DNA of 64,000 nucleotides from Leptobrachium leishanense (lineage: Eukaryota > Chordata > Amphibia > Anura > Megophryidae), in the NCBI GenBank assembly GCA_009667805.1, contig CM019071.1, positions 50,164,693-50,228,692 on the forward strand, given 5' to 3'. Shown here one piece after another: positions 55,182-64,000 of the stretch (the stretch's first letter is position 1; every line of letters starts with the position of its first letter). The position numbers and the translations under genes are program-made. The notes under the pieces are model-generated. The model was not told the DNA's origin. It ran no database searches and worked only from the letters and a program-made list of their open reading frames with translations.

Positions 55182-55476
55182 CTCAAAGTGATGACTATCA
55201 TCTCCTCCGGTGGTATGGCGGGCCGCATGTTGGTGTCCCTCTTGGTCAGCGGCTCCTGTACCCGCGACAACAGTTCATCAAAGGAGGCGATGGACATCCG
55301 CATGTAGTTGAAGAACTTCACGGGGTCCTCTCTCGCAGTGGCCTGTACAGCGTCACGAAGTGTCCATGCGTCGGTCTGGCAGCGTTGATTTCATGAACCC
55401 AGGTTCGCCGCTTTCTCTTCCTCTTAAGGTACAGGTACCCCATCGCACCAAACACAAAGACATGTGCAGGATCCAT
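55182..55476 (-). pseudogene. Harbinger DDE transposase, exon 1
   Basis: Start codon at 55476-55474 (MDPAHVFVFGAMGYLYLKRK), basic segment KRKRRTWVHEINAARPTHG, then FFNYMRMSIASFDELLSRVQ and TKRDTNMRPAIPPEEMIVIT. A two-base duplication near 55325 (GAGAG where GAG is expected) shifts the frame before KFFNYM. Donor TTTGAG|GTACGT at 55181. The intron of about 1.1 kb contains exon 2 of the + strand gene. Confidence 0.82.
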
Positions 55477-55717
55477 CTTTGAAAAACGCCACCATCCCCA
55501 AAACGGCTTTTTATAACCCTTGCCCTTATTTTTTCATTTCTCAATTGATTAGATTCATCTGATTTTACTCTTTTTTTTACCCCACTGTCATGAAATACGT
55601 CCAGAATTGCGCATCGTCTGACCACTTAAGCGTATTCCGTGAAAAAATGCGTGCGCACGCATCAACGTACATTTTTACGGTGGCCGCAGAAAATGCGCTC
55701 ATCTGTCCCTAGCCTTA

Positions 55718-56220
55718 GGGTCCCCTTGGGGTACCCACTTTTGCAAGATGATCGGTAAGGATCTTAGGAAGCGATCCATGACTACCCACTCAATGATCTG
55801 TGGCCTCGATAGGGACTCCGGTTTCAGCCATTTTCGGACGAGGTGGATGAGGTCAAACATCTGTGACCATGGCGACTTCCCAACTTGGTAGGACCAGTTG
55901 TTAACACGCTGTGCTCGCACTGCCAAAGTAACACCTCGCCGTGCTATTATCTCCATCTTGACCTCATCACAATCCATGGCATTCACAGACTCCAAATCAT
56001 AATATGCTTTCTGTGATTCGCCAGTTAGCAAGGGCGCCACCAGTCCTGCCCACAGTGTCTTAGGCCACGCCTCCCTCTCAGCGGTTCTTTCAAATATTAA
56101 CAGGAAGGCCTCTGGATCATCCTCTGCTGTCATCTTGGAAAGGAAGCGACTAACGTGGATGGGTGAGGAGTTGTCAGAAGAATCTGCAGCTTGCAGGGGA
56201 GACCTCTGTGTCAGCATCTG
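55718..56220 (-). pseudogene. gag: Gmr1-like gag: SCAN-like capsid
   Basis: Minus frame 55699-56364, of which 56220 downward is gag: KMTAEDDPEAFLLIFERTAE, AWPKTLWAGLVAPLLTGESQ, KAYYDLESV, then WLKPESLSRPQIIEWVVMDR and FLRSLPIILQKWVPQGDPK. The second block is the SCAN-domain pattern (WL.PE..S..QI.E.VV.EQFL..LP...Q.WV) known from vertebrate zinc-finger proteins; SCAN has been traced to Gmr1-like gag capsids. The frame is cut by the Harbinger element within the helix, and the missing end is at 52574 downward. Confidence 0.88.
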
Positions 56221-56472
56221 ACCTGTTACACAACCCTTTACATTGTTTACGCCCAGAGACGTATAATGGGGCAGAACGATCGAGGACTGGATCCACACAC
56301 ATGTTGAAATCGCCGCATAACACAGCCTCGGCAGTGAGGACCTTGGACATCTTAGACAAAACATGCTTAATTAAAAGAAAGTTGTGCAGAATTAGGACTA
56401 TATACAGTAGAGAGAGTATACATTGTGTGATTGTGCACACCAGGATAAGATAACGGTCCCTCAAGTCACTCA
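56221..56472 (-). pseudogene. LINE endonuclease fragment (L1/Tx1 type)
   Basis: Minus frame 56174-56473: YIVLILHNFLLIKHVLSKMS, then AVLCGDFNMCVDPVLDRSAP, the endonuclease GDFN motif followed by LDRS. About 85 residues only; it stops abruptly at the Gmr1 gag. Confidence 0.72.
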
Positions 56473-56682
56473 TTTTCTGATGGAGCTGAAAAGACAGTCT
56501 ATCATGAAACTATATTGAGACGCTTTTAAGTGGTATAACGAGGGATATTGAGTGGATTAATGAGGGATATGGGGAGGCGGAGTCACGATCTTTGCCGAAC
56601 GCTGAGAGGTAACTGATCTCAACGGGAAACCAGTTTCCTGCACCGTACTGTATCACCGTGTAACTTGTCTCTGTGTTCGCAG

Positions 56683-56961
56683 GTTTCCATTTGTTCCAGA
56701 ATATGTACGGTTGTGAGCTGAGGGATGACGGCAGCACCAGGGGATACACACAGTACGGATATGACGGGAAGGATCTCATGGCCCTGGACACTGAGCGCGG
56801 GGTTTATTATCCTCTCACAGACCAGGCTCAGGTCACCACACAGAGATGGAACAGCCCGGAGGAGCGAGTGGGGGAGAGAAAGAAGAATTACCTGGAGAAT
56901 ATCTGCATCCCATGGCTGAAAAAATACATAGAGTATGGTTTGGAGGAGCTGGAGAGGAGAG
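56683..56961 (+). CDS. MHC class I heavy chain, exon 3 (alpha-2 domain)
   Basis: 279-bp exon with acceptor TGTGTTCGCAG and donor AGAG|GTGGGT, phase 1 at both sides, coding 92 residues: the normal alpha-2 size. Contains the disulphide cysteines (NMYGCELR and ENICIPW), TRGYTQYGYDGKD, and a long helix (QVTTQRWNSPEER to LKKYIEYG). Compared with classical class I, the peptide-anchoring residues T143, W147, Y159 and Y171 are present, while position 146 is R instead of K. The alpha-2 domain forms half of the peptide groove on the cell surface. Intact. No alpha-1 exon was found upstream; the 11 kb before it are transposons. Confidence 0.92.
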
Positions 56962-57178
56962 GTGGGTGTGGGGGAGGGGCTGGAGTGGTGGGTGCAGGGT
57001 GTGGGGGATCGACTTGTACCTGAACATCGGTGCGCTTGGCACCTATTGACGTATTGTGTCTTTGGATTTCTTTGCATTTACCTACTAGCCGGTGCATTGT
57101 ATCGGCACCTTTTATCTTACAACTAATAAAGGTTACATATTATTTACTTGCTGTCCTCATACTCAGCCTATGTATATA

Positions 57179-58311
57179 CAGTGGCGTCACTAGGGTTGGT
57201 GTCACCCGGTGCGGTAACTCATGGTGTCACCCCCCCACGAGTTTTACGTCTTTTTTTTACTACTCTTACTCATAAATCAGTACTCCCATATAACAATGAA
57301 TGCTCATAATACACGGCGCACATTACTGTGAGGTTTATTGCTGTGGAGCTCTCTCATATGCTCACACACAAATTTTGGTGAAGTGCCAGCAAGTATGGTG
57401 CCTGTTCTTTTCAACGGCAATGAAAGTCCCCATAGAGAAGTAATGGTAAATCTGTTCAGAGACATCGAACAGCAGAGAAATGCCCTGATGTTCAGTGGTT
57501 TCATTAGACAGGTTTATTCTGGCGAACACCATCAGGGCTATTCAGAGAGAGGTGAAAACCTTGAGAATTGCCAGGAGAATGAACAATCTAGACCAAATAG
57601 CCAATTTGGAAAGTGAGATAAATGGGAGAATTTTTCTGGTTTGACTATTTTGCCCTAGAATTTTCAATTCTACAGTCATTCTCAAGGTTTTCACCTCTCT
57701 CTGAATAACCCTGCATAGGTTTCAATGTTAAAAATATTCCCGTTTTTACCCAATATCTAATAAAACGTTTATTCCATTAATCTGTAGTAAAAAGTCTCTT
57801 TATTTGTTGATTTATTTTTCTTAGTATCTAATAGGCATTTTTATAAAAAAATATTTTTTTTTTCTTTCTAATAGTGTTTTTTTCTGTAACAGCCCTTTTT
57901 ATTATCATTCAGAGGATCTTATATGTTAATTCCAGACATTTTTGTTCAGTAGTTTTTTTTGAAAACAGCTGGTGACGGGTTCGCGTGGCATTCGGTGGCT
58001 GATTCCCTGCACTTCAGGGACCCTGCGGTGAATTCACCAGGGAAATTTGATTCCCAAAGTGCCTGCGTCATTTCGGTGCTCTGTGAATATCCCCTTTAGT
58101 GTGATTTTTTTTTGCTGCCCCCTGGAAAGTGCCAGCCTAGGCCTTGCCTACCCAGGACATACTTGAAAATGAGAGAATTCTCAATGTATTCTTCCAGGTA
58201 AAATAGTTTTGTGTAAAAAAAAAAATATATATATATATGTATTTTTTTTAGGGTGTCACCCTAGGGGGTGGTGCCACCCGGTGCGGGCCGCCCCCCCTAG
58301 TCACGCTAGTG
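57179..58311. mobile_element. hAT element in MHC intron, 8-bp TSD
   Basis: Starts CAGTGGCGTCACTAGGG and ends CCCTAGTCACGCTAGTG, flanked by a perfect TGTATATA (57171-57178 and 58312-58319). Subterminal GGTGCGG repeats near both ends. A MITE-like repeat fills the inside. No transposase. Confidence 0.9.
57340..58105. repeat. MITE-like repeat nested in the hAT element
   Basis: Second, longer copy of the repeat at 8475-9030, interrupted around 57540-57720 by the foldback module also seen at 4282-4634. Ends near GGTGCTCTGTGAATATCCCC. Confidence 0.65.
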
Positions 58312-58319
58312 TGTATATA

Positions 58320-58786
58320 CTGCTTTGGGGGTTACCCCAGCGTCCACCCCCCTGTTATTACATAGCTGAGTCAACAACTTTGGGCACATCTAATTGAGTT
58401 GCCTGGTCCTCCATTGGATGGGAGCCTCCTCTCCATATTCTGGATTAAATTTAGCATCTTCTGTCGTCCGTTTATATATTATCCTTCATTAAGACTGAAT
58501 CCTGTATTTATTATCATGGAAGGTGGAACAGTCTTCATTCTGTGCGTATCAAAAGGACCCCCCTCCCCGTCACCTTCCTCCATTGGCTTATTAACACGTT
58601 TTGAGGGAGGTTCGTGTATATGTTTTTTCAAGCAATATCCATAACATTTTTATAGGTTTCCCTCAGGGACTGTCACCTCCGTGTTTCTAAGAAACCAGTG
58701 TTTGTCTGCTTTTATCCTGAATGTCGGCTTCAATAAATCCGTATATCAGGGCCTGGTTTTATGTTTGTGGATTCTCGCGCTGGTTT
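58320..58786. other. Non-coding intron sequence
   Basis: No repeat or exon recognised; lies between the hAT element and the LINE tail in the MHC alpha-2/alpha-3 intron. Confidence 0.45.
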
Positions 58787-59450
58787 TAGAAACATAGAAA
58801 CATAGAAAAATGTCGGCAGATAAGAACCTTTCAGCCCATCTAGTCTGCCCAATTACATGGATACTTTACCTGGATTTATCTTTTGTTTAGGATAGCCTTA
58901 TGCCTATCCCATGCTTGCTTAAATTCAATCACTGTTTTGGCCTCAACCACTTCAACTGGAAGGCTGTTCCATGTATCCACCACCCTCTCAGTAAAATAAT
59001 GCTTCCTGATGTTACTTTTAAACCTTTGCCCCTCTAATCTAAGACTATGTCCTCTTGTTTTGCTACTTTGTTTCCTTTTAAATATACTCCCTTCCTCTAC
59101 CTTGTGGATTCCCTTTACGTATTTAAATGTTTCTATCATATCTCCTCTGTCTCGTCTTTTTTCCAAGCTGTACATGTTAAGATCATTAACCCTTTCCTGG
59201 TAGCTTTTCTCCTTCAAGCCGTACACCATTTTAGTAGCCCTTCTCTGAACTCTCTCTAAGATGTCTATATCCTTCTGGAGATACGGTCTCCAGTACTGCA
59301 CCCAGTACTCCAAGTGAGGTCTCACCAGTGCTCTGTACAGTGGAATGAGCACTTCCCTTTTCATACTGCTAATACCTCTCCCTACACAACCAAGCATTCT
59401 GCCAGCATTTCCTGCTGCTCTATTACATTGACTACTTACCTTTAGATCCT
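58787..59450 (-). mobile_element. CR1/Rex-type LINE 3' end, 5' truncated
   Basis: Minus frame 58876-59397 (173 residues): ALVRPHLEYWVQYWRPYLQK, DIDILERVQRRATKMVYGLK, EKSYQERVNDLNMYSLEKRR, RGDMIETFKYVKG, VVDTWNSLPVEVVEAKTVIE: the C-terminal RT region of CR1/Rex-type LINEs, uninterrupted here. The AACATAGAAACATAG-type 3' UTR (+ strand 58792 onward) is common in frogs. Truncated upstream near 59450. Confidence 0.85.
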
Positions 59451-59821
59451 CTGAAATAATAACCCATTGGTCAGTAATGATTCTGAAAGTCTTTATTGAT
59501 GGGTTTTGCCCATTTAAATATATAAATATTCCATATACTGTATGTGATTGTAGAGAAAGTAAAGGGATTTTATTGAAACCAGTTGATTTTTGTTATTTAT
59601 TTTTAATATTAAATTCACATGATGATTTACTGATTCTCTGGGCTTGACTCTGACCATGTCTGTAACAGGGAGCCGCTAGGGGTAATATCATCGCGAGCCA
59701 ATAACCACTGGCCGCTTATTAAACGTTTACGTATAACGGCTCCAGTCTGTAACGTTATTGTAGGGTGTGAATAGGACTCCTCGTTTATTTCACACTTTTG
59801 TCTTTTCTTCTCTAATCTCAG

Positions 59822-60091
59822 TTCGTCCAGAGGTGAAGGTTTCAGATCAAAATGTAAACGGGGTCACAAAGCTTCACTGCCAGGTGTATGGATTTTACCC
59901 TCGGAACATGGATGTGAAGTGGCATAAGAATGGGATAGATGTGCCATCACAGGAAGCCAAACAGGTCCTCCCCAATAGTGACGGCACTTACCAGATCAGA
60001 GTCACCGTGGAAGTAGCGGCAGAGGATCGAGAAGGTCACTCCTGCCACGTGGATCACGCCAGCTTGGATCAAACACTCACTGTGAAGTGGG
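59822..60091 (+). CDS. MHC class I heavy chain, exon 4 (alpha-3 domain)
   Basis: 270-bp exon with acceptor CTCTAATCTCAG and donor TGGG|GTAAGT, phase 1, matching exon 3. It codes a C1-set immunoglobulin domain of about 90 residues: VRPEVKVSDQNVNGVTKLHC, QVYGFYPRNMDVKWHKNGID, TYQIRVTVEVAAEDREGHSC, HVDHASLDQTLTVKW. Both disulphide cysteines, the FYP motif and the C-x-V-x-H signature are present. This domain binds beta-2 microglobulin and the CD8 co-receptor. Intact. The transmembrane and cytoplasmic exons were not recognised downstream, where LINE and other repeats begin within 1 kb. Confidence 0.93.
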
Positions 60092-60904
60092 GTAAGTGTC
60101 ACGAGAGCTGGGGGAGACACAGAAATCAGGGGGGTCTGAATGTGGTAAGAATTCTCTGGTTTCACCGGCAGCGACACGGATTTCCATGTTCTACTGAGGG
60201 TTTGGATTGCACTAACAAGAGACTATGGTCACACATAGCGCCTCCTCACTGTAAAGTAACTCCTCCTATATCTTGTATACTTTGAATCGGAGGGGGTTAA
60301 TCTGTGCCTGGGATTAGAAGAACAAGTTATTCCATGGTAGGTCGTTCTATTCTGGAGCCGGTATTCTTGAAAGAACCGACTCCCGGGATGTTAAATGTTT
60401 CTGCTTTTACTCAGTCGCTTCACACAGTAAAATAAATATACAAAAAATTCATGGACTCGCCTCTCATCCCACGGTGAAGAGGGCGGCCCGATCTGACAAA
60501 TCATCTCACCTCGAGCAAAAGAAGACTGGGTAAACCTAGCTCCCAATGTCTCTTCATGCTTCATCCGCAGCTCCTGCACTGTCCAATGAGGGTGAGCCTG
60601 TGGCAGGGACAAGCTTTGGCTACATGTAGTCCTATGGACTGCAGAAGGCAATGGCCTAAACCCCATCATTTGTTATTCTGTCCCTTGTCCTTTTAAAATG
60701 ATCTTTATTCTCTATGATCTTATCTAATCAATATTCCTATTCATATTAACCAAGACCTAAAAGTTCGATCTCTGGTTTTCCATCATGTAAGGCATTACGC
60801 AGCGCTACACCAGCTAACGGAGATAAATGAAGACAATCACACACAGATTTCGTTCTTCACATATCTGATATTCAGCTCTTTTATAGAAGAAATGACATAC
60901 AGTA
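60092..60904. other. Non-coding, 3' of MHC exon 4
   Basis: I looked for a connecting-peptide/transmembrane exon and saw none. Only short frames without family resemblance. Confidence 0.45.
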
Positions 60905-61563
60905 CATAATCTCTTATCTGGCCTCCCTCTGTCCCGCCTCTCCCCCCTACAATCCATCCTGAACGCCTCCGCCAGGCTAATTCACCTCACCCGCCGCTCT
61001 GTCTCTGCCGCTCCCCTCTGCGAGTCCCTTCACTGGCTCCCCATCCACTGCAGAATTAAGTTCAAAAATCCTTATCCTTACCTACAAACCTCACTAACTC
61101 AGCTCCCCCCTACCTGTCCTCACTAATCACCAAATACACCCCAGCCCGCTCCCTAAGGTCAAACAGTGACCTGCGCCTAGCTTCTCCCCGCATCACCTCT
61201 TCCCATGATAGACTGCAGGATTTCTCACGCGCAGCCCCCACTCTCTGGAACGCTCTCCCTCGTACTGTCAGACTTTCCCCTAACTTCTCTTCCTTCAAAA
61301 CGCTCCTGAAAACATTCCTATTTAGGGAGGCCTACCACCCAACTCACTGACGCAACCATCAATCACTCTCACCTTACAGTCCTCTCCTCCTGTTTCCAAC
61401 CCCAACCCTCCCAGATTGTGAGTTCCTACGGGAATAGGGCCCTCATCTCCTCCTGTACTGTTTGTCAAATGTTGTTCAATGTATTGTAACCCTGTCTATA
61501 CTGTGCTTATTGTACAGCGCTGCGGAATATGCTGGCGCTTTATAAATAAAGAATAATAATAAT
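60905..61563 (+). mobile_element. L2-type LINE 3' end
   Basis: Encodes the C-terminus of an L2/CR1-type RT in decayed frames (KYTPARSLRSNSDLRLASPR, FSRAAPTLWNALPRTVRLS, FKTLLKTFLFREAYHPTH) and ends with ATGCTGGCGCTTTATAAATA and an (AATAAT)n tail. The 3' UTR GTACAGCGCTGCGGAATAT is common in frog genomes. 5' truncated. Confidence 0.85.
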
Positions 61564-61729
61564 AATATAATAACAGTACAAAAATCTTAGATTTAAAGGC
61601 CAATAGAATTTTCTCAACGTCAATGATAATAACCATAGTTGAACCCACAAACCAATTCATCATATATTGACAGGACAAAGAAATCTTTTTTTCTTTTCTG
61701 CCCATCAGCTAGAATCGGACCAGCACTGG

Positions 61730-62010
61730 ATTCCGGCTGGCATGGAGCTGGTTCATCTTCTTCACAGCCTCAGTTTTCTTCTTCGAGGTGCGCTTTAAAG
61801 AGGCAAATCGAGCAGCTGCTTGCTGTGGATTGTTAGGTAGCTTTTCTCTAGGCGCACGAGAGGGTAAGGGTGCTACCAGCTATTGGCATCATCCTGAACG
61901 AATTCTTTATCCATCGTCTTGAGGAATTCCCTATCTTCTCTTGCCAGTGCCAGTTTGTTGTCATCATTGGTAGAATTGAACACTGTGGCTCCAAAGGTGT
62001 TATCCCAGGC
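61730..62010 (-). pseudogene. Possible BEL/Pao-like retrotransposon fragment
   Basis: Minus strand encodes LALAREDREFLKTMDKEF, VQDDANSW, then LPNNPQQAAARFASLKRTSK in broken frames. The order DREFL..MD.EF - SW.APLP - LPNN..QA..R..SL+RT resembles the region before the RT core in Pao-type pol. Short and frameshifted; the assignment rests on memory of the family pattern. Confidence 0.45.
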
Positions 62011-62159
62011 ATGGGCGTCCGCAGAAATTTTTCCGGGGGGGGGTAAAATTTTAATGGCATCCATATTCTGCCGTTTTGACAATGTCATGAAAGGGACAGT
62101 CATAAAATAAAGTGTATTAATACAAAGGCTGCGAAACATGATGCAAGTCTAATCTATAC

Positions 62160-62580
62160 TATAATAGAGTAAGGCTTGGCGTGTCCGTCGCCAAGCCTTA
62201 CTCTGCGCATGCGCGCGCAACCAGCAGCGGTTGGTTGCGCGCGCATGCAACCGCCGCGGCACGAGCCGGCTGTGCGCTCGCCGCGGCGGTTACAAGATGC
62301 ACACAGCAGCCGGGTAGAGGCTGCGCTCGCAGCCTCTACCCGGCTGCCGTGCGCATCCAACCCCCGAGCGGCGAAGGGAAAGGTCCCTCGCTTCCGCTCT
62401 TTGAAGGACCCAAGCCGCGGTCACGTGGGAGTCCCACGTGACCGCGGCTTGGGTCCTTCAACGAGTGGAAGCGGGGAAACTTTCACTTCCCCGGCGCCGC
62501 TCGGAAAGGTAAGTATGCCGGAGCTCATGGGGCGGCTGTCCGAATGCCGATAAAGCATTCGAACAGCCGCCCCATGTCTG
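62160..62580. repeat. Hairpin chain with CACGTG core
   Basis: Six hairpins in a row: AGTAAGGCTTGGCG arms (62170-62205), CTGCGCATGCGCGCG / CGCGCGCATGC arms (62203-62248), CCGCCGCGGC arms (62250-62291), CAGCCGGGTAGAGGCTGCG arms (62308-62346), GGACCCAAGCCGCGGTCACG arms (62407-62457), GGCGGCTGTCCGAATGC arms (62530-62574). The last two modules and the GGAAAGGTAAGTAT between them have the same order as at 840-1008. Together with the following array it appears to be a second member of the family at 558-1147. Confidence 0.85.
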
Positions 62581-63665
62581 GTCTGGGGTCTGAGCTGGGG
62601 CATATATCCATGAGAGCTTGGGGGGGGCAATATCCACGAGCTGGGGGGCAATATCCAGGAGCTGGGGGGCAATATCCACGAGCTGGGGGCCAATATCCAG
62701 GAGCTGGGGGCCAATATCCAGGAGCTGGGGGGCAATATCCAGGAGCTGGGGACAATATCCATGAGCTGGGGTGCAGTATCCATGAGCTGGGGTGCAGTAT
62801 CCAGGAGCTGGGGGACAGTATCCATGAGCTGGGGGACAGTATCCATGAGCTGGGGTGCAGTATCCATGAGCTGGGGGGCAGTATCCATGAGCTGGGGGGC
62901 AGTATCCATGAGCTGGGGGGCAGTATCCAGGAGCTGGGGGGCAGTATCCAGGAGCTGGGGGGCAGTATCCATGAGCTGGGGGACAGTATCCAGGAGCTGG
63001 GGACAGTATCCAGGAGCTGGGGACAGTATCCATGAGCTGGGGGGCAGTATCCAGGAGCTGGGGGGCAGTATCCAGGAGCTGGGGGACAGTATCCAGGAGC
63101 TGGGGGACAGTATCCATGAGCTGGGGGGCAGTATCCAGGAGCTGGGGGGCAGTATCCAGGAGCTGGGGGGCAGTATCCAGGAGCTGGGGGACAGTATCCA
63201 GGAGCTGGGGGACAGTATCCATGAGCTGGGGAGCAGTATCCAGGAGCTGGGGGGCAGTATCCATGAGCTGGGGGCAGTATCCATGAGCTGGGGGCAGTAT
63301 CCATGAGCTGGGGACAATATCCAGGAGCTGGGGTGCAGTATCCATGAGCTGGGGGCAGTATCCATGAGCTGGGGGCAGTATCCATGAGCTGGGGACAATA
63401 TCCATGAGCTGGGGGCAATATCCAGGAGCTGGGGGGCAATATCCAGGAGCTGGGGGGCAATATCCATGAGCTGGGGCAATATCCAGGAGCTGGGACAGTA
63501 TCCAGGAGCTGGAGCAATATCCACAAGCTGGGGCAGTATCCACGAGCTGGGGCAATATCCACGAGCTGGGACAGTATCCACGAGCTGGGGCAGTATCCAC
63601 GAGCTGGGGCAATATCCACGTGCTGGGGCATATATCCATGAGCTGGGGCAGTATATCCACAATAG
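62581..63665 (-). repeat. Minisatellite, CAGTATCCATGAGCTGGGGG units
   Basis: About 55 units of 18-21 bp (CAGTATCCAGGAGCTGGGGG, with ATGAGC, CAATATCC and CACGAGC variants). Its reverse complement is the same motif as the array at 1-557. Long frames on both strands result from the lack of stops in the unit; no gene. Confidence 0.95.
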
Positions 63666-63889
63666 ACTGCCCTCTGGGCAGGCTTTCCACCTTGTAGAAG
63701 AATAAAGGTGTAAGCGTCTGATCAGAGTGTTGCATTTTCTAGTCTGTTATTGCCATTCAATGCACCGAACTAGTCACACACCCAGGATCAAGGCACTAAG
63801 GGAAGTGTTTTTTAAGGCCATCTCTGTATACACAAACCATGACCCCCCCCCACACACAGATACTGACACACACCAGGCTCCCCACTATA

Positions 63890-64000
63890 AATATATGGTC
63901 CCCTCTCCTCTTAGGACCCTGCTCCAGAGTTTACAATCTAAGAGGAGAGGGGACCCTGCCCCAGAATTTACAATCCGAGAGGAGAATGGATCCTGCTCCA
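63890..64000. repeat. Tandem repeat, about 41-bp GGACCCTGCTCCAGA units
   Basis: Two and a half units of GGACCCTGCTCCAGAGTTTA and CAATCTAAGAGGAGAGGG, the first preceded by an inverted CTCTCCTCTTAG. Continues past the window end. Confidence 0.8.

Larger units (their letters stand above)
52575..55717. mobile_element. PIF/Harbinger element with both genes
   Basis: Element 52578-55714 (3137 bp), TTA at 52575-52577 and 55715-55717, ends GGCTAGGGTCAGAG and ATCTGTCCCTAGCC. It has a MADF/Myb-like gene on the + strand and a DDE transposase gene on the minus strand, each of two exons, arranged so that each gene's intron contains the other gene's second exon. Both genes have frameshifts. The ends are those of the MITEs at 6238 and 9103. 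It splits the Gmr1 capsid. Confidence 0.93.
45072..56220 (-). mobile_element. Gmr1-like Gypsy retrotransposon, interrupted three times
   Basis: On the minus strand, from high to low coordinates: SCAN-like capsid (56220-55718), more capsid and zinc knuckle (52574-52300), protease (to about 51750), integrase (51805-49536), then RT (45955-45072). Integrase before RT is the hallmark of the Gmr1 group; ordinary Gypsy elements have RT first. It is split by a Harbinger element (52578-55714), a piggyBac-like MITE (49796-51014) and a sushi-like LTR element (45961-49456). No LTRs found: truncated at both ends, the 3' part in RT and the 5' part by a LINE fragment. Confidence 0.85.

Noticed and set aside
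45072..56220. Copia-type element, because integrase precedes RT.
   Set aside because: RT and integrase motifs are Gypsy-like (DWCSPIVLVPKPDGSW; H2C2 followed by YHPQTDG); with the SCAN-like gag this fits Gmr1.
58787..58860. tRNA-derived SINE at the AACATAGAAACATAG repeat.
   Set aside because: No A/B boxes seen, and it directly follows a CR1/Rex RT C-terminus as its 3' UTR.
62421..63735. Long frames on both strands (up to 425 codons) with repeated CPQLLDTAPSSW-like peptides.
   Set aside because: Minisatellite unit without stops; same explanation for 5-796.

Overview
The window is vertebrate nuclear DNA, most likely from an anuran amphibian. Evidence: MHC class I exons with standard vertebrate splice phases, a Ly6/uPAR-type exon pair, an L2-like LINE 3' end of the kind common in frog genomes, and a dense mix of hAT, piggyBac, Harbinger, Gypsy, Gmr1, sushi-type, L1/Tx1-like and retroviral elements. 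No bacterial features, CRISPR arrays, rRNA or tRNA genes are visible. One 100-N assembly gap lies at 11743-11842.

Host genes are few. A Ly6/uPAR-domain (LU) gene on the + strand has a TATA promoter, a signal-peptide exon (8359-8410) and a first LU exon (9709-9804); its remaining exons are not found. Two MHC class I exons on the + strand encode alpha-2 (56683-56961) and alpha-3 (59822-60091) with clean splice sites and intact key residues; no alpha-1 or transmembrane exon was recognised.

Layout. 1-1147: a minisatellite and a hairpin-chain foldback element. 1212-8048: a nest of transposons at least four levels deep (old hAT copy, piggyBac-like element, then a solo LTR, a second piggyBac-like element and a young hAT copy that itself holds Harbinger MITEs, one of them inside another). 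8286-11742: LU gene and a 1.9 kb tandem array. 11843-18441: the 3' part of an endogenous retrovirus whose pol carries an opioid-growth-factor-receptor (OGFr) domain between RNase H and integrase; a half-L1-like retroposon sits in that domain. 19375-27318: Gypsy retrotransposon with a PNMA-type gag, a tRNA-Pro primer site and two LTRs, inserted in a satellite. 27785-28849: solo LTR. 29171-37880: L2/CR1-like LINE split by a 5.2 kb piggyBac element with a decayed transposase. 38233-44560: MITEs, a second half-L1-like retroposon and piggyBac-like non-autonomous elements. 45072-56220: a Gmr1-like retrotransposon (minus strand, SCAN-like gag, integrase upstream of RT) broken by a young self-priming sushi/Tf1-type LTR element, a piggyBac-like MITE and a 3.1 kb coding Harbinger element. 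56683-60091: MHC exons, with a hAT element in the intron. 58787-64000: LINE tails, a BEL/Pao-like fragment, another hairpin chain and a minisatellite.

Strongest observations: (1) the OGFr domain fused in frame after RNase H in a retroviral pol; (2) an exact 11-nt self-primer/primer-binding-site match in the sushi-like element, placed 30 nt after its TATA box; (3) Gmr1 pol order together with a SCAN-like capsid; (4) two mutually interlocked antisense genes in the Harbinger element, with MITEs derived from it in the same window; (5) chains of many consecutive hairpins in unrelated transposon families.
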